This document shows, piece after piece, positions 25,595-27,870 of a stretch of 27,870 nt of DNA. Under the pieces are notes generated by a model that saw only the letters and a list, made by a program, of their open reading frames with translations, was not told where the DNA came from and made no database searches. Positions within the stretch are counted from its first letter, which is position 1. The number at the start of each line of letters is the position of its first letter. The position numbers were made by a program, and so were the translations under genes. The stretch is from JANQLU01 sp964434955 (GTDB taxonomy: Bacteria > Planctomycetota > Planctomycetia > Pirellulales > Pirellulaceae): NCBI GenBank assembly GCA_964434955.1, contig CAYSXI010000052.1, positions 1 through 27,870 on the forward strand. Reading direction: 5' to 3'.

Positions 25595-27043
25595 CTAGCC
25601 TTGAGCGGCCATTTTCTTGGCTTGTTCTTCCGCTTGCTCGATCACGCCGACATACATGAATGCATCTTCTGGCAAGTGATCCCATTTACCATCGCAAAGT
25701 TCCTCAAACGAACGGATGGTTTCTTCCAGCGGCGTGATCTCACCTGCTTTACCGGTGAAGACCTCGGCAACCAGGAAGGGCTGCGAGAGAAATCGCTCGA
25801 TACGACGAGCTCGGTGAACCACGATCTTGTCCTCTTCACTCAATTCGTCGACACCGAGAATCGCGATAATGTCCTGGAGTTCCCGGTAACGCTGCAGCGT
25901 GGTTTGAACACGTCGTGCGATCGCGTAATGTCGCTCACCCACATACTGCGGATCAAGAATCCGGCTCGAAGAAGCAAGCGGATCAACCGCAGGGTAAATA
26001 CCTTTCTCCGAAATCGAACGTTCGAGATAAAGGAACGCGTCCAGCTGACCAAACGCCGTGGCAGGCGCGGGATCGGTCGGGTCATCCGCAGGTACATAAA
26101 CCGCTTGAACGGAGGTGATCGCACCGTTCTTGGTCGAAGTAATTCGTTCCTGGAGGGCACCCATTTCGGTTGCCAAAGTCGGTTGGTAACCAACCGCCGA
26201 AGGCATCCGTCCGAGAAGCGCGGATACTTCACTACCGGCTTGGGAGAAGCGGAAAATGTTGTCGACAAACAGCAGGGTGTCCGCCCCCGTTTGGTCGCGG
26301 AAATACTCGGCCATCGTCAACGCCGACAGCGCGACTCGCAGACGCGACCCTGGTGGCTCATTCATTTGGCCAAACACCATACAGGTTTGCTCGATGACCG
26401 AACGACCCGTATCACCGATTTGCGTTTCCTGCATTTCGTTCCAAAGGTCGGTTCCTTCACGCGTTCGCTCGCCAACACCGGCGAATACGGAATAACCACC
26501 ATGCTCACTGGCGATACGAGCAATCAGCTCGGTGAGAATAACCGTTTTTCCAAGACCGGCTCCACCAAACAGTCCCGCTTTACCACCCCGGACGAAAGGC
26601 GTCAGGAGGTCGACAACCTTGATCCCGGTTTCGAAAAGCTCGGTGCTCGTTGAAAGGTCTTCAACTTTTGGAGCGGAGCGGTGAATCGGTCGCAATTCTT
26701 CCGTTTTGACCTCGCCTCGACCATCGATCGCGTCGCCCAAAACGTTGAAGACTCGCCCCAAAGTTTCCTGGCCAACCGGAACCGAAACGGGAGCACCCGT
26801 GTCGACGCAGTCCTGACCGCGGACGACCCCGTCGGTCGAACCCAGGGCGACACAACGAACGCGGCCGCCGCCAAGGTGTTTTGAAATTTCCCCTTTCAGG
26901 ATTCCCGTGTCGCCGTCAACGGTTTTGACTTCGACTTCCACCGCGTTGTAAATCGCGGGCAGGCTATCTTCGGAGAATTCTGCGTCAAAGGTCGAACCGA
27001 TGACCTGGGTAACTTTTCCGATGTTTTTTGTTGCCGTCGACAT
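25595..27043 (-). CDS. atpD: F1 ATP synthase beta subunit
   Basis: The catalytic subunit, 482 residues. The P-loop is GGAGLGKT with K166; most bacteria have valine in place of this leucine. GERTREGTDLWNEM, the Walker B strand TLLFVDNIFRFSQAGSEVSALLGRMPSAVGYQPTL (shown here only as its family pattern) and the DDPTDPAPAT segment are all as expected. Each beta subunit binds nucleotide at the interface with alpha and makes ATP as gamma turns. It lies 75 bp downstream of atpG and 59 bp upstream of atpC, in the common gamma-beta-epsilon order. The product appears intact. Confidence 0.98.
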   Translation of the reverse strand: MSTATKNIGKVTQVIGSTFDAEFSEDSLPAIYNAVEVEVKTVDGDTGILKGEISKHLGGGRVRCVALGSTDGVVRGQDCVDTGAPVSVPVGQETLGRVFNVLGDAIDGRGEVKTEELRPIHRSAPKVEDLSTSTELFETGIKVVDLLTPFVRGGKAGLFGGAGLGKTVILTELIARIASEHGGYSVFAGVGERTREGTDLWNEMQETQIGDTGRSVIEQTCMVFGQMNEPPGSRLRVALSALTMAEYFRDQTGADTLLFVDNIFRFSQAGSEVSALLGRMPSAVGYQPTLATEMGALQERITSTKNGAITSVQAVYVPADDPTDPAPATAFGQLDAFLYLERSISEKGIYPAVDPLASSSRILDPQYVGERHYAIARRVQTTLQRYRELQDIIAILGVDELSEEDKIVVHRARRIERFLSQPFLVAEVFTGKAGEITPLEETIRSFEELCDGKWDHLPEDAFMYVGVIEQAEEQAKKMAAQG

Positions 27044-27092
27044 GAATTCAGCTCACTTCGTTTGTCGTAAATGGTTTGTCTTGTCGCATTAA

Positions 27093-27126
27093 GCGTTATG
27101 ATTTGCGATCCCGTCGCGTTATGATT
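27093..27126. repeat. 11-bp direct repeat between atpG and atpD
   Basis: GCGTTATGATT occurs at 27093-27103 and again at 27116-27126, the second copy covering the atpG stop codon. The copies are 23 bp apart and their flanks are also partly alike. Confidence 0.7.
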
Positions 27127-27870
27127 CCAAAGCCTCAACCCCACCGATGATTTCCATGATCTCGCCCGTAATCTGAGCTTGGCGAGCACGGTTGTAAGTA
27201 CGCGAAAGATTCTTGATCATCTCTTGCGCGTTCTCCGTCGCACTCTTCATGGCAACCATTCGAGCGATTTGTTCGCTGACGGCGGCGTCCAGGAAACATT
27301 TAAACAATTTGATTTTGAAACTGGTGGGAACCACTTCGTCCAAAATACTTTCAACCGAAGGCTGGAATTCGTAAATCTTCGAGCTTTCGGATTTGGATGC
27401 TTCGTCGCTTTCGTCTCCACCAATATCAAGTGACCCAAGTGGAAGCAGGGTTTCAATGGTCGCGACCTGTTTGGCACTTGTCAGGAACTTGGTGTAGATG
27501 ACATCCAGACGATCGATGTCGCCAGCGATGTACTGGGCAATGTAATCGTCGGCGATGGCTTCGACTTCTTCGTACTTGGGTTGGTCTTCAAACTGGGTGA
27601 AGCCTTTGTCGATTTCCTCACCGCGAAACTTGAATCCGGAGATGCCTCTCTTGCCCGAGACTTCCACGGTCATGCCATTTTTGGCGTTGCGGACCTCGGC
27701 CATTCGTTTCATGGCGAGGCGGATGACGTTTCCGTTGTAGCCACCACACAAACCGCGATTCGCCGTCAACACAAGAACTTTCACGTTCTTGGTTTCGGGA
27801 CGGGAATCGAGAAGCGGATGGGAAACTTCGAGTCCCGTCTTTGCCAGATCGGACACGACCTTGGACAATC
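27119..27870 (-). CDS. atpG: F1 ATP synthase gamma subunit (5' end beyond window)
   Basis: The visible 250 residues are the central and C-terminal parts of gamma, the rotating shaft of F1. VLVLTANRGLCGGYN is the conserved Rossmann-like core, and the C-terminal helix SEQIARMVAMKSATENAQEMI...RTYNRARQAQIT...EIIGG is diagnostic. A usual gamma subunit has about 30-50 more residues at the N terminus, which lie past the right edge; the TTG at 27868 is internal, not a start. An acidic, Ser-rich segment (GGDESDEASKSESS) is inserted in the middle region. It is followed by atpD and atpC on the same strand. Confidence 0.96.
   Translation of the reverse strand, partial: LSKVVSDLAKTGLEVSHPLLDSRPETKNVKVLVLTANRGLCGGYNGNVIRLAMKRMAEVRNAKNGMTVEVSGKRGISGFKFRGEEIDKGFTQFEDQPKYEEVEAIADDYIAQYIAGDIDRLDVIYTKFLTSAKQVATIETLLPLGSLDIGGDESDEASKSESSKIYEFQPSVESILDEVVPTSFKIKLFKCFLDAAVSEQIARMVAMKSATENAQEMIKNLSRTYNRARQAQITGEIMEIIGGVEALES

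Overview
The window looks like chromosomal sequence from a planctomycete, probably of the Rhodopirellula/Pirellulales group (inference). The grounds are a 39-bp intergenic repeat that encodes STKRKRV-type peptides and that I recall from planctomycete genomes, a small protein resembling the planctomycete TIGR03067 domain, a large secreted TolB-propeller/M28/PDZ protein, and an EF-G-like paralogue. The sequence is from a draft assembly: a 10-N scaffold gap interrupts one gene. I saw no rRNA, tRNA, CRISPR array, insertion sequence or phage gene.

Left part (1-10 kb): an ElyC/YdcF-type DUF218 membrane protein; a convergent flavoprotein of the tryptophan-halogenase/geranylgeranyl-reductase class; a 1101-residue secreted multidomain peptidase with a histidine-rich insertion in its catalytic domain, closed by a strong terminator; a class I aminotransferase; a five-copy 17-bp tandem repeat abutting a bidirectional terminator; a small lipocalin-like protein; a MOSC-domain protein; and a DinB-like protein.

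Middle part (10-16.6 kb): hisA (histidine biosynthesis) is followed by an EF-G-like translational GTPase. Its terminator ends four bases before the start codon of a DUF3524/queuosine-tRNA mannosyltransferase-like glycosyltransferase, which contains the assembly gap. This gene converges with, and overlaps by 10 bp, a SO_0444-type metal permease fused to an HMA domain. Divergent from that is a long-form serine O-acetyltransferase (cysE), followed by the 39-bp repeat array.

Right part (17-27.9 kb): a three-gene tripartite export cassette (TolC-like lipoprotein, HlyD/MacA-like adaptor, MacB-like permease) has no ATPase gene, and its first two genes overlap by up to 152 bp. The permease converges to within 3 bp of a YfhO-like giant membrane protein. 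Upstream of that on the minus strand lies the end of an F-type ATP synthase operon, transcribed atpG (cut by the window edge), atpD, atpC, and closed by a clear terminator.

Most of the window is ordinary housekeeping and envelope functions. I found no convincing multi-gene undescribed system. The items most worth a second look are the histidine-rich insertion in the M28 peptidase, the halogenase-like flavoprotein, the terminator/start-codon junction before the tRNA glycosyltransferase, the TolC/adaptor overlap, and the two tandem repeat arrays.
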